A DNA stretch of 64,000 nt from Sphingobacteriaceae bacterium (lineage in GTDB: Bacteria > Bacteroidota > Bacteroidia > B-17B0 > Aurantibacillaceae), in contig JADJLA010000004.1 of assembly GCA_016705695.1 (NCBI GenBank), positions 62,001 to 126,000 on the forward strand, in the 5' to 3' direction. Shown here one piece after another: positions 42,640-50,519 of this stretch (positions are counted from its first letter, which is position 1; every line of letters begins with the position of its first letter). The notes beneath the pieces are model-generated. The model made no database searches, was not told the DNA's origin, and worked only from the letters and a program-made list of their open reading frames with translations. A program made the translations under genes and the position numbers.

Positions 42640-43977
42640 ATGTTGTTCACTAGATATTTTGCCTTATTAGCCCTTGTTTGTGTAATGTGTAATGCCGAAG
42701 CACAAGATGAAGTAAACCCATATAAAAAGCTTACTAAACAGTTCATTGGGGCTGTAAAACGAAATGAGCCGTATAAGAATTACCGATTTTTTGATACTAC
42801 CTTTTACGGAAGAGCTATTGAACAACAAACTGATAAAGCTATTCAGCGATTTATAAAAAAGAACGGACCAATTGTTGCCATCGAAAAAACAGAGATGGAC
42901 ACTCAGGGCTGCAAAATGGCTGCAGCAACTTCAATAAGAGTAAAAGATGGTAAATACCTTTGGTATCATTACTACGATCAAGGCTCATACATTACGCGTT
43001 TTGAAATTGATACGTTCTCAAAACAATGGTTCTATGTTCCGGAGCCTATTGCAAATGTAAATTTCACAAAACGTGAAATTCTTCTTCAACCAAATGGTTT
43101 TATTCAGTTGCCCGGAACTTTGTACTTGCCAAATACTCCAAAAAAATGTCCGGTTGTAATTATGGTGCATGGCAGCGGACCGCACGATCGTAATTGCAGC
43201 ATTGGAAAAAATAAAATATTTCAAGACATCGCTTTACAATTAGTTCAAAAAGGAATTGCAGTTTTTTTATATGATAAACGCACCTATGTTTATCAATACA
43301 TCGATCCCTTTCCAATGGATAGCATGGATTATAATTCAGAAACCATTGAAGATGCCGTAGAAGCATTTTACGCCATAAAAAAAGTAAAAGAGCTTGATTC
43401 TAATCGCGTTTTTATTGCAGGACATAGTCAAGGTGCTATGTGTGCTCCATTAATTGCTAAACAATGTAAAGGTTTGAAAGGATTGGTATTATTAGCAGCG
43501 CCGGGAAGAAGTTTATTAGAAATAATCCCTGAGCAATTAGATTACGTGTTAACTACAACTGCAGCCGAAGACAAAGAAGAAAGTGAGAAAGTTCATAACG
43601 CCATTAAATGGCAAGTAAAAAATGCTTTAAAGCCTGACCTTACATTAAAAAGTAAAACCATGTTACCTTTTGGCGCTAAACCAAAATATTGGTTGTTCGA
43701 CAGAAATTATAAAGTACTTGAAGAAGGAAAGAAACTAACATTGCCAATTGTTTTATTGCAAGGGGGAAGAGATTATAATGTAACAAAAAAAGATTTTGAT
43801 CTTTGGAACGAAGCCATGAAAGGAAAACCAAACTTCAAGTCGTATTGGTTAGAAAATTTAGATCATATGTTCTTTGCAGGTTCCGGTATGGCTAAACCTG
43901 CCGATGTAATGAATATAGGACACGTTTCAAAAACGATAGGTGATAGAATAGGGGAGTTTGTAATAGGGGCAAAATAG
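42640..43977 (+). CDS. Secreted alpha/beta hydrolase (dienelactone hydrolase-like)
   Basis: Hydrolase of 445 residues with a signal peptide ending CNAEA. An N-terminal region of about 130 residues resembles the DUF3887-like domain that precedes such hydrolases; the catalytic domain then shows VVIMVHGSGPHDRN (oxyanion loop, about 170), FIAGHSQGAMCAPLIA with the nucleophile in GHSQG (about 265), an Asp after LLQGGRDYNV and the His in LENLDHMFF near the C-terminus, so all triad members are present. Likely an esterase or peptidase acting in the periplasm. No neighbouring gene explains it; it ends before a GC-rich repeat. Confidence 0.85.
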   Translation: MLFTRYFALLALVCVMCNAEAQDEVNPYKKLTKQFIGAVKRNEPYKNYRFFDTTFYGRAIEQQTDKAIQRFIKKNGPIVAIEKTEMDTQGCKMAAATSIRVKDGKYLWYHYYDQGSYITRFEIDTFSKQWFYVPEPIANVNFTKREILLQPNGFIQLPGTLYLPNTPKKCPVVIMVHGSGPHDRNCSIGKNKIFQDIALQLVQKGIAVFLYDKRTYVYQYIDPFPMDSMDYNSETIEDAVEAFYAIKKVKELDSNRVFIAGHSQGAMCAPLIAKQCKGLKGLVLLAAPGRSLLEIIPEQLDYVLTTTAAEDKEESEKVHNAIKWQVKNALKPDLTLKSKTMLPFGAKPKYWLFDRNYKVLEEGKKLTLPIVLLQGGRDYNVTKKDFDLWNEAMKGKPNFKSYWLENLDHMFFAGSGMAKPADVMNIGHVSKTIGDRIGEFVIGAK

Positions 43978-44090
43978 AATTATATATTTTCTAGGCTAAA
44001 CGTGATCGCAACTTGATATAGTCAATTTTTTACCACAAAGCCAACTGTACTGCCGCGCCAGGGATGCGGAAGGTTTAGCTCTTTTTTGTG

Positions 44091-44155
44091 AGGTTTTTCG
44101 CCGAACAAAAAAAGCCGAAGCGAAGCGGAGCCTGCAGCAGCCCGCCCGGGCGCCC
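44091..44155. repeat. GC-rich intergenic repeat-like element
   Basis: GCCGAAGCGAAGCGGAGCCTGCAGCAGCCCGCCCGGGCGCCC (in pieces, 44113-44155) is far richer in G+C than the coding genes around it, in a 188-base spacer between a plus and a minus gene. A TTTTTACCACAAAGCC word at 44028-44043 recalls the CACGGAG repeats at 6.6 kb. It contains the palindrome GCCCGGGC. No ORF over it is believable. Confidence 0.5.
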
Positions 44156-44165
44156 AAATAATAAA

Positions 44166-45500
44166 TCACTCTTTACTAATTCTTATGACTTCTCTATACA
44201 AAAACTTCTCTTGCGTACTTTCAAAAGGCCTGTAAGTGTAATAAGCATAACCATCTTTTATTTTTATTTTATCGGCAGTTATATTCGCAAATTTGTGAAC
44301 GCCCTTGATCTGTCCGGTATGATGATCAATGAGTTTTAAAGAAACATTAGCGCCATTTTTAAATAGGGCGTACACTTTATTCTCCGTATCATCAACAAAC
44401 AATTGCTTTTTCCAGGTATGCCAATTTTTCGGATGATGATAATTAATGGTAACGCTATCGATCAACACGTTTTCTTTATCAAAGTGAAAAATGCGATCGT
44501 TGTAATGATTAAATAAGCAAACCGTATCCTTTAAAACAAAAAGCGGTGCATACAAGGGTTCGTAAAACTTGGAGCGAGTAAAGCCGCTCATTAATGCTGC
44601 GATCACTTTTTTATCTACTTTAAATGCATCGGCCAATCGGCGTGCTTCTAATTGTCCGCGCGGAGGGAGATAATAATACTCAAAATTATAAAGATCCATT
44701 AGCGATCGGTTTATAACATTGTAAAGTAATTTATGTTGCTTGGGATTGCTTTTGCTTAAGTAGTAATAGTTAAAAGCGGGGTAATCGGGATTTTGATCGT
44801 TATAATAATAATTGCCATTGGCGGTATCGTTAACGGGTTTTAAACTTCGTTCGTATTCTTTTTTGGTAATTCCCGTTATAAGAAAAAAGTTATCGCTGAT
44901 CTCAATTCGTAAAATAGTGTCCTTGCAAAGCAAATTTGTATTTCCTAAATAATCGTGAAAGAATTTTTGAGCTTCACCGGCTTCAGGAGGAATGGGTAGC
45001 GACATAAATTCTTTTCCCGAATAATCGGTGAGGCGGATCTCTGATCGTTTTAATTCGTTCTTTGAAGTGAGCAAAACCAATTTATCTTCGTAAAAGTCGA
45101 AATCATAAATTCCGTAATTAGGCTTGCCAACCAAAGTTTCGGGCTTATTTGTGGCAAAAACATCCACATCGGCCAAAATAGTTGTTTTTTCGTGAAGCTT
45201 GATAAGTAGAGAAATTGTGTCGTTGATGCCGGGCTTTAATTTAGTAATATAACTCTCAAAAGAGAGATGATGAGTGCTTAAAGCGTACGACTTATCTTTT
45301 GGTACCGTTGTTTGAAATTCGCCGTACTTATTTGTAAAGCCAACATTAAATTGATTGAGTTTAATTGCCACTAATTCAATTACTTTACCAGCCTCGTTTG
45401 TAAGTTTTAATTTAACCACGCAGGTTTTGTTTTGCGATGACATATAGCCGCCAAAAACAAGCAGAAACAGCAAAGTAGCGTATTTAAAAGAGGAGTTCAT
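44166..45500 (-). CDS. Secreted protein with CarboxypepD_reg-like domain and beta-propeller region
   Basis: Protein of 444 residues with a signal peptide (LLFLLVFGGYMSSQ). Residues 25-105 fit a carboxypeptidase regulatory-like/CNA-B-type fold (VVKLKLTNEAGKVIELVAIKLNQFNVGFTNKYGEFQTTVPKD), common in Bacteroidota surface proteins. The remainder has repeated blocks of the propeller type (PNYGIYDFDFYEDKLVLLTSKNELKRSEIRLTDYSGKEFMSLPIP; FVLKDTVCLFNHYNDRIFHFDKEN; LFVDDTENKVYALFKNG), consistent with six blades. No catalytic motif or T9SS sorting domain. Function unknown; neighbours give no hint. Confidence 0.72.
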   Translation of the reverse strand: MNSSFKYATLLFLLVFGGYMSSQNKTCVVKLKLTNEAGKVIELVAIKLNQFNVGFTNKYGEFQTTVPKDKSYALSTHHLSFESYITKLKPGINDTISLLIKLHEKTTILADVDVFATNKPETLVGKPNYGIYDFDFYEDKLVLLTSKNELKRSEIRLTDYSGKEFMSLPIPPEAGEAQKFFHDYLGNTNLLCKDTILRIEISDNFFLITGITKKEYERSLKPVNDTANGNYYYNDQNPDYPAFNYYYLSKSNPKQHKLLYNVINRSLMDLYNFEYYYLPPRGQLEARRLADAFKVDKKVIAALMSGFTRSKFYEPLYAPLFVLKDTVCLFNHYNDRIFHFDKENVLIDSVTINYHHPKNWHTWKKQLFVDDTENKVYALFKNGANVSLKLIDHHTGQIKGVHKFANITADKIKIKDGYAYYTYRPFESTQEKFLYREVIRISKE

Positions 45501-45654
45501 TTGCTAATAAGACGTTAAATTACTGCTTTTCCATAACATGCCGGAAGCCTTGGAAGCGCCTAAAATAGGGCTGATTATAACAATTGTTAATAGAAATAAT
45601 TATAGAGAATTAAATATATGTACTATATTTACGAAACATAATCTAATTAATCAT

Positions 45655-45780
45655 ATGAAAAAGTTTTTGTTATCGATCGTGGCAGTAGCCTTAGTAGGTG
45701 TTTCAGTTACTTCTTGTAAGAGCCATGAGAAATGTCCTGCATATTCTAAAGTAAATACAGAAAGCAAGAAAAGCATTTAA
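45655..45780 (+). CDS. Micro-lipoprotein, 41 residues
   Basis: ATG at 45655 gives MKKFLLSIVAVALVGVSVTSC then a mature part of 21 residues (CKSHEKCPAYSKVNTESKKS plus I). The lipobox VTSC puts the lipidated Cys at 21; a second Cys is followed by PAYS. The gene is preceded by TATATTTA at 45624-45631, a near match to the -7 box, and is followed by a terminator hairpin, so it is a complete unit. Small lipoproteins with a C-x-AY word recur in Bacteroidota, as far as I recall; function is unknown. The longer upstream frame from 45538 has no support. Confidence 0.75.
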   Translation: MKKFLLSIVAVALVGVSVTSCKSHEKCPAYSKVNTESKKSI

Positions 45781-45788
45781 TCAAGTAG

Positions 45789-45814
45789 AATAACCCCTAG
45801 GGTTATTTTATTTT
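45789..45814 (+). terminator. Terminator of the micro-lipoprotein gene
   Basis: AATAACC (45789-45795) pairs with GGTTATT (45801-45807) around CCTAG, followed by a T-rich tract. An outer pair (AGTAGAA before, TTCTACT after the tract) may extend the stem. Confidence 0.7.
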
Positions 45815-45837
45815 GACATTTCTACTTAACATAATAT

Positions 45838-45902
45838 TTATTATATAGATTTTCCAACCCGCAGGCCGTAATCGCACTTAAAGAACAAAATCTATATAAT
45901 AA
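45838..45902. repeat. 16-bp perfect inverted repeat upstream of the response regulator
   Basis: TTATTATATAGATTTT (45838-45853) and its exact reverse complement (45887-45902) are separated by 33 bases. A competing pairing of ATTTTCCA (45849-45856) with TGGAAAAT (45973-45980) is possible. The 45815-46001 spacer has no ORF. It could be a transcribed structured leader, a small RNA, or the 3' end of the upstream unit. Confidence 0.55.
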
Positions 45903-45956
45903 GCATTATGTCTGCGGACAAGTCCTTGCCTGACGGTAAATAGCCCTAGTTCATAC

Positions 45957-45991
45957 TTTGTAGCTGATAGCCTGGAAAATACTTACTTTTG
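45957..45991 (+). promoter_or_regulatory. Promoter of the response regulator, TTTG-N23-TACTTTTG
   Basis: -33 TTTG at 45957-45960 and an exact TAnnTTTG at 45984-45991, ending 10 bases before the ATG at 46002. Spacing of 23 is long for the usual range of about 17-23. Confidence 0.5.
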
Positions 45992-46001
45992 AGTTAATAT
46001 A

Positions 46002-46691
46002 ATGAGTAATTCTACCATATTCATCGTTGAGGACGAAAAAGCCATTCAGGATACCCTTAAGCTTAATTTAGAGTTTGAGAACTATAAAGTGCTTACCGCA
46101 GATGCCGGTAACTCTGCCCTAAGCGTTTTTAAAGATAATTTGAATGCGATAGATCTTGTATTATTGGATGTAATGCTTCCGGAGATCAATGGTTATGATC
46201 TTTACAAAAAGTTTAAAGAGCAAAACGCTCAGGTGCCTATTATCTTTTTAACGGCCAAAAATCAAAGTATGGATAAGATCTCGGGCTTAAAATTGGGCGC
46301 CGATGATTATTTAACCAAACCTTTTGATCTGGAAGAGCTTTTATTACGCATTCAAAATGTTTTAAAGCGTTACCCTGCTAAAAACAATAATTTATTCAGT
46401 TTTAAAACAGGCAGCATTAATTTTGATACGTACGAGATAGTTGATATTAAAAAAGAAAAACACAGCATTTCTAAACGTGAGATCGGTTTATTACAACTAC
46501 TAACTTCAAACGAAAATAAAGTTATTTCTCGCGATCAGATCATTGATAAATTATGGAGCGCCGATGAAAATCCATCATCACGCACTATAGATAATTATAT
46601 TTTAAATTTTAGGAAGTATTTCGAGCAAAACCCAAAAGAACCGCAGCATTTTCATTCTATCCGTGGTGTTGGGTATAAATTCACGCTTTAA
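46002..46691 (+). CDS. OmpR/PhoB-family response regulator (orphan)
   Basis: DNA-binding two-component regulator of 229 residues. The receiver domain has the acidic pair Glu10-Asp11 (FIVEDEKA), phospho-acceptor Asp56 (VLLDVMLP), Thr in FLTAKNQ and Lys in DYLTKPFD. The C-terminal winged helix (from about 130) ends HSIRGVGYKFTL, the usual wing of the OmpR family, with the recognition segment SRTIDNYILNFRKYF. No histidine kinase adjoins it on either side, so the sensor must be elsewhere. It starts behind a -7 box and ends at a terminator shared with the DUF4476 gene. Its target genes are unknown. Confidence 0.93.
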   Translation: MSNSTIFIVEDEKAIQDTLKLNLEFENYKVLTADAGNSALSVFKDNLNAIDLVLLDVMLPEINGYDLYKKFKEQNAQVPIIFLTAKNQSMDKISGLKLGADDYLTKPFDLEELLLRIQNVLKRYPAKNNNLFSFKTGSINFDTYEIVDIKKEKHSISKREIGLLQLLTSNENKVISRDQIIDKLWSADENPSSRTIDNYILNFRKYFEQNPKEPQHFHSIRGVGYKFTL

Positions 46692-46702
46692 ATTTTCTAG
46701 TT

Positions 46703-46747
46703 CAAAAAAAATGGCAAATGCTATTTAGCACTTGCCATTCTGTTTTT
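46703..46747. terminator. Bidirectional terminator between the response regulator and DUF4476 genes
   Basis: ATGGCAA (46711-46717) pairs with TTGCCAT (46732-46738) and TGCT with AGCA, with one A-C mismatch; an eight-A run precedes it and a T-rich tract follows, so both strands are served. Confidence 0.78.
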
Positions 46748-46758
46748 AGTTTGAGGTA

Positions 46759-47532
46759 TTATTTTGGTTGTTTACTTACCCAATCGCCCAATTGCTTTTT
46801 GTATCTGTCGAAAGTAAAATGGTTCTCAACCTTAAAGTAATTCTTCTTATCAATAGTTCCTTTATAACACCACTGCGCCACGCTTAATTTATCATCGTCA
46901 AATGGGAATATTTTAACCAACTCTCCAACTTGATTAGTGGTTAAATACTCATCAGCAAACACTTGTTTTATTTTAGCGATCTTATCTCTATCAAAAGAGG
47001 CTTTTTTTACTGCATCTAGTCTATCATTAAAATCTGCGCTTGAAATAGCTGTAATAACTACCGATGTTGAAGCAGCTGTTGTTGGTGTTGCTGCTACTGT
47101 TTGTGTAGCGGGATTTATTTGAGTTTTGGTTTGTACAAGCGATGTAGTTACAACCGGAGTTAAGGTTTGTGTTGGAACTTCAGGCTCATCCATTATTAAC
47201 GATTTGCTTTCGAGCATGATCGAATAGTTGCCATAATTATCTTTTACGATCACATATTTAGACAAATATTTTGGCTCGCTTGCCAATGTATAACTGATCA
47301 TGGTGGTTGAACCTGCTTGTAATATTTTTATACGGTATTGATATTCATCCAACATATTAAATGCTACGGCAGGAGCATAATCGTTACTTAAACGAATTCC
47401 ATTAAGAGATGCAATAAAATTAGGAAATGCTTTATTGGAATTTCTGATCATTAATTTTCCAAGATCCTGGGCTTTTACAGTTGTTGATACTACAAGTATA
47501 AAAAGAGCTAAATACGTAATTGTTTTTTTCAT
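46759..47532 (-). CDS. Secreted DUF4476 protein
   Basis: Protein of 257 residues with a signal peptide (TYLALFILVVSTTVKAQ). An N-terminal domain (LGKLMIRNSNKAFPNFIASLNGIRL) precedes a Thr/Val/Ala-rich linker (about 140-165), and the C-terminus fits DUF4476: DFNDRLDAVKKASFDRDKIAKIKQVF, TNQVGELVKIFPFDDDKLSVAQWCY. This domain is common in Bacteroidota and its function is not known. It lies in the same direction as the two phosphatases at 47607-50390 but 74 bases behind their end, so co-transcription is uncertain. Confidence 0.82.
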   Translation of the reverse strand: MKKTITYLALFILVVSTTVKAQDLGKLMIRNSNKAFPNFIASLNGIRLSNDYAPAVAFNMLDEYQYRIKILQAGSTTMISYTLASEPKYLSKYVIVKDNYGNYSIMLESKSLIMDEPEVPTQTLTPVVTTSLVQTKTQINPATQTVAATPTTAASTSVVITAISSADFNDRLDAVKKASFDRDKIAKIKQVFADEYLTTNQVGELVKIFPFDDDKLSVAQWCYKGTIDKKNYFKVENHFTFDRYKKQLGDWVSKQPK

Positions 47533-47606
47533 AGGGTTGTTTTATTCGTTGTGTTTCAAATTTTGTGCTAATGAGCGGTCAAATATCACAAAATATATTA
47601 AAATAG

Positions 47607-49010
47607 CTACAATTTTATTCCAATAACCAGCATATCATCAATTTGTTCAAGTTCGCCTTGCCAATCTGCGGTTGTTTTTGCCATTTTTTGTTTTTGTTCT
47701 GTCATTGGCAAACGATGAATGTCTAAAAACAATTCCCTCAAACGTTTTGATGAGAATTTCTTTGCTTTTTCTCCGCCAAACTGATCGGCATAGCCATCGG
47801 TAAATAAATACAAAAGATCATCTTCTTGGTAATTGATCACTTCCTCTTTAAAGATCTTTTCTCCGGTACGCATTCCGCCTAAGGAAAATTTGCTAGCTTT
47901 TATTTCGGTTAATTCCTTATTGCGTATAAATATAACAGGGCGTTTTGCCGAAGTGATCATAACTTCTTTTTTTGTTTTGTTTACTTTTATGAGTGTTAAA
48001 TCCATTCCGTCTTGCACCGAAACATCATGATCTTTTTGTTGTTTCAATGTAAAATTGATCAGTTTATCTAATTCCTGTAAGATATCGGAAGGCTTATATA
48101 TTTTATTATCAATAACAGTTTGATTCAATAAACTACTTCCTATTACCGTCATAAAAGCTCCCGGAACACCGTGGCCTGTACAATCGGCACAAACCAACAA
48201 ATACTCTTCCTTGTTTATCTCATGAAACCAGAAAAAATCCCCACTTACAATATCCTTTGGTTTATAAAATATAAATGATAATGGAATGCTTCTATAAATA
48301 GTTTCTTCTTGTGGTAGTACCGCGTATTGAATGCGTTTAGCGTAATTGATGCTATCGGTAACATCACTGTTCTTTACTTCAAGCTCTTTGCTTTTTACTT
48401 CCAATTCTGATTTTGAAGTTTTTAATTCCTTTAAGAATTGATTCTTGTAATTCTCATACATATTGATCACTACGGCCAAAAAGAAACAGCAAAAACCAAA
48501 ATTCAAATACGGATAATGCGACTCGGTTTTCATTAGATCGCCTTTAAAATCGTGCCATCCCATAACTTCGGCTACGTATAAAAAAGTAATGGTTAAATAA
48601 GTTATGGTGAACCAAAAGATACCTGTCCACCTATTGGCTACCAAGAACAACCAGGCACATATAACGATCCCATTAACTAGGTCGCTTGAATAAATACCGC
48701 CCGATATCTCGTAAGTTTGAAAATTAGACGTGTATCCCATCAATGCACTTATATTCACCAATAATATGCGTTGATTCCACTTCTTGTAAATAAAGAACAT
48801 GCACAGGAGCATTACGCAAAATATGGCGTTTCCGATGATAAGTCCGGTGTCATACTTCACATTTCCAAACATCACGTAAAACTGCCCAACTAAAGCAAAG
48901 ACAAAGAAAATAGCAAACGAAATAATGAAGAATCTACCCTTACGGTATTTTTCTGGGTCTAATTTATCCTTTGGATTTACAAAATAATCTATGGTAGATG
49001 ATATACTCAT
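47607..49010 (-). CDS. Membrane SpoIIE-type phosphatase with about six N-terminal TM helices
   Basis: Serine phosphatase with a membrane sensor, 467 residues. The N-terminal 190 residues contain about six hydrophobic helices (for example FFIISFAIFFVFALVGQFYVMF, LIIGNAIFCVMLLCMFFIYK, VNGIVICAWLFLVAN). A coiled-coil helix (LKTSKSELEVKSKELEVKNSD) leads through DSINYAKRIQYAVLP to the output domain: PKDIVSGDFFWF, CADCTGHGVPGAFMTVIGSSLL, VQDGMDLTL, FTDGYADQFGG and the end LEQIDDMLVIGIKL. SGDFFW replaces the RsbU GGDYYD block, so one usual Asp is Trp, while the Asp of CADCTG and the final DD are kept. The second of a tandem pair; ATG follows the stop of 49011 directly. Confidence 0.88.
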   Translation of the reverse strand: MSISSTIDYFVNPKDKLDPEKYRKGRFFIISFAIFFVFALVGQFYVMFGNVKYDTGLIIGNAIFCVMLLCMFFIYKKWNQRILLVNISALMGYTSNFQTYEISGGIYSSDLVNGIVICAWLFLVANRWTGIFWFTITYLTITFLYVAEVMGWHDFKGDLMKTESHYPYLNFGFCCFFLAVVINMYENYKNQFLKELKTSKSELEVKSKELEVKNSDVTDSINYAKRIQYAVLPQEETIYRSIPLSFIFYKPKDIVSGDFFWFHEINKEEYLLVCADCTGHGVPGAFMTVIGSSLLNQTVIDNKIYKPSDILQELDKLINFTLKQQKDHDVSVQDGMDLTLIKVNKTKKEVMITSAKRPVIFIRNKELTEIKASKFSLGGMRTGEKIFKEEVINYQEDDLLYLFTDGYADQFGGEKAKKFSSKRLRELFLDIHRLPMTEQKQKMAKTTADWQGELEQIDDMLVIGIKL

Positions 49011-50390
49011 TTAAAATCTAATTCCTAAAACATTAACATCATCCACTTGTTCGTGTTGCCCGCGCCACTTTGTAAATTCTTGTTCAAGCTTTTGCTTTTG
49101 AACTAAGGCAGTGTCTTCACTTATACTCACTAAAAATTCTTTTAATCGTTTGCTCGAATATTTCTTTCCTTTTTCACCACCAAACTGATAGGTATATCCA
49201 TCGGTATAGGTAAATAATACATCATCTTCTTTTAGCTGAAATTTGATCTCTTCAAAATGCTTTTCTCCGCTCCTCATTCCGCCCAGTGAATGCTTACTTC
49301 CTTTAAACTCCTTCATTTGTTTATCTCGTACTAATATCACAGGACGTTTAGCACTTGTAATAATGCATTCCTTCTTAAGTTTGTTTACTTTTATCAACGA
49401 AAGATCCATTCCATCCTGAACACCTTGCAATCGGTGCTTATCTTGTTTAAGTGTTGAATTCAAAAGCTCATCCAAATTCATCAAGATCTTTCCGGGCTCA
49501 TAAACTTTATTATCAATTACAATTTGGTTCAATAAATTACTTCCTATTACTGTCATAAACGCACCTGGAACACCATGCCCGGTGCAATCCCCACAAATAA
49601 TAATATACTCTTCTTTATTAATTTCATAGAACCAATAAAAATCCCCACTCACAATATCCTTAGGTAAATAATAAATGAATGAAAGTGGAATGACTCTTTG
49701 AATCGCTTCCTCATTTGGCAAAACAGCATATTGAATACGTTTAGCATAATTGATACTATCTCTTACGTCATGATTTTTTGTTTCAAGCTCCCTACTCTTT
49801 TCTTCCAATTGTAAACTTTGCTGCTTGATATGTTCTTCGGCATCACTACGTGTTTTAATGAACATCCAAACAACAATAAGGTTTAATAAAAGCGGGGTTA
49901 ATATTTCTATTGGGAACCGTGGTATTGCTGGGAAACAGGTATTTGAATATCTTTTGTCAAAAATTGAGACCCCGGAGATAATATTCATCATTAAAAAAAT
50001 GATCAAACCCCACTTACGGCCGAACAAAAAGAAAGAAAAAAGAACAAAGGTCATGATCCATAAACCCGAAGTGATATCCGGTTTATTTTGCTGTATAGTA
50101 GTTTCGCCAATTGATACCAGTATTTGCTGAATAATATACCATATTGAAGCAATACGAACATTTTGTTTGTACTTAAGAATAAAAGGGATCAACAATAGGG
50201 CAATTACCGCAAATGTTAGAACAAATGCGTGATACGTATAACCTCTAACTATGGCTGAAATGTAAAATGCGGTACCAAGGATCCAAAAAGAAATAGAATA
50301 GCTATAAAGCAACTCGATCTTTGATCTTTCAAAAACATCCGTTGTTTTCGCCAGATAATCACCTATGAACCATTGCTTGAGCTTTTTCAT
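49011..50390 (-). CDS. Membrane SpoIIE-type phosphatase, tandem partner
   Basis: 459-residue relative of the gene behind it, with the same order: about six TM helices (SYSISFWILGTAFYISAIV, FVLTFAVIALLLIPFIL, IMTFVLFSFFLFGRKWGLIIFLMM and others), coiled coil (IKQQSLQLEEKSRELETKNHD), linker DSINYAKRIQYAVLPNEEA, then PKDIVSGDFYWF, CGDCTGHGVPGAFMTVIGSNLL, VQDGMDLSL, YTDGYTYQFGG and LEQ-type end HEQVDDVNVLGIRF. The two genes share the output domain closely but the TM parts much less, which suggests sensor change after duplication. Divergent from the PaaZ-like gene across 129 bases. The sensed signal is unknown. Confidence 0.88.
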   Translation of the reverse strand: MKKLKQWFIGDYLAKTTDVFERSKIELLYSYSISFWILGTAFYISAIVRGYTYHAFVLTFAVIALLLIPFILKYKQNVRIASIWYIIQQILVSIGETTIQQNKPDITSGLWIMTFVLFSFFLFGRKWGLIIFLMMNIISGVSIFDKRYSNTCFPAIPRFPIEILTPLLLNLIVVWMFIKTRSDAEEHIKQQSLQLEEKSRELETKNHDVRDSINYAKRIQYAVLPNEEAIQRVIPLSFIYYLPKDIVSGDFYWFYEINKEEYIIICGDCTGHGVPGAFMTVIGSNLLNQIVIDNKVYEPGKILMNLDELLNSTLKQDKHRLQGVQDGMDLSLIKVNKLKKECIITSAKRPVILVRDKQMKEFKGSKHSLGGMRSGEKHFEEIKFQLKEDDVLFTYTDGYTYQFGGEKGKKYSSKRLKEFLVSISEDTALVQKQKLEQEFTKWRGQHEQVDDVNVLGIRF

Positions 50391-50519
50391 TTCTTCTAAC
50401 CGATAAAAATAACAATTATCTCCTATAAATCGTTCTTTTTGGTTATTATTTCAGGTTTTATTCCACTAAAACATTTCTTATATTTAGCTCAATTATATCT
50501 ATTTACATAAGTTAATTAT

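Noticed and set aside
45838..45902. Inverted repeat as an IS end or attachment site
   Set aside because: No transposase or integrase and no target-site duplication within the window; a hairpin or operator is simpler.
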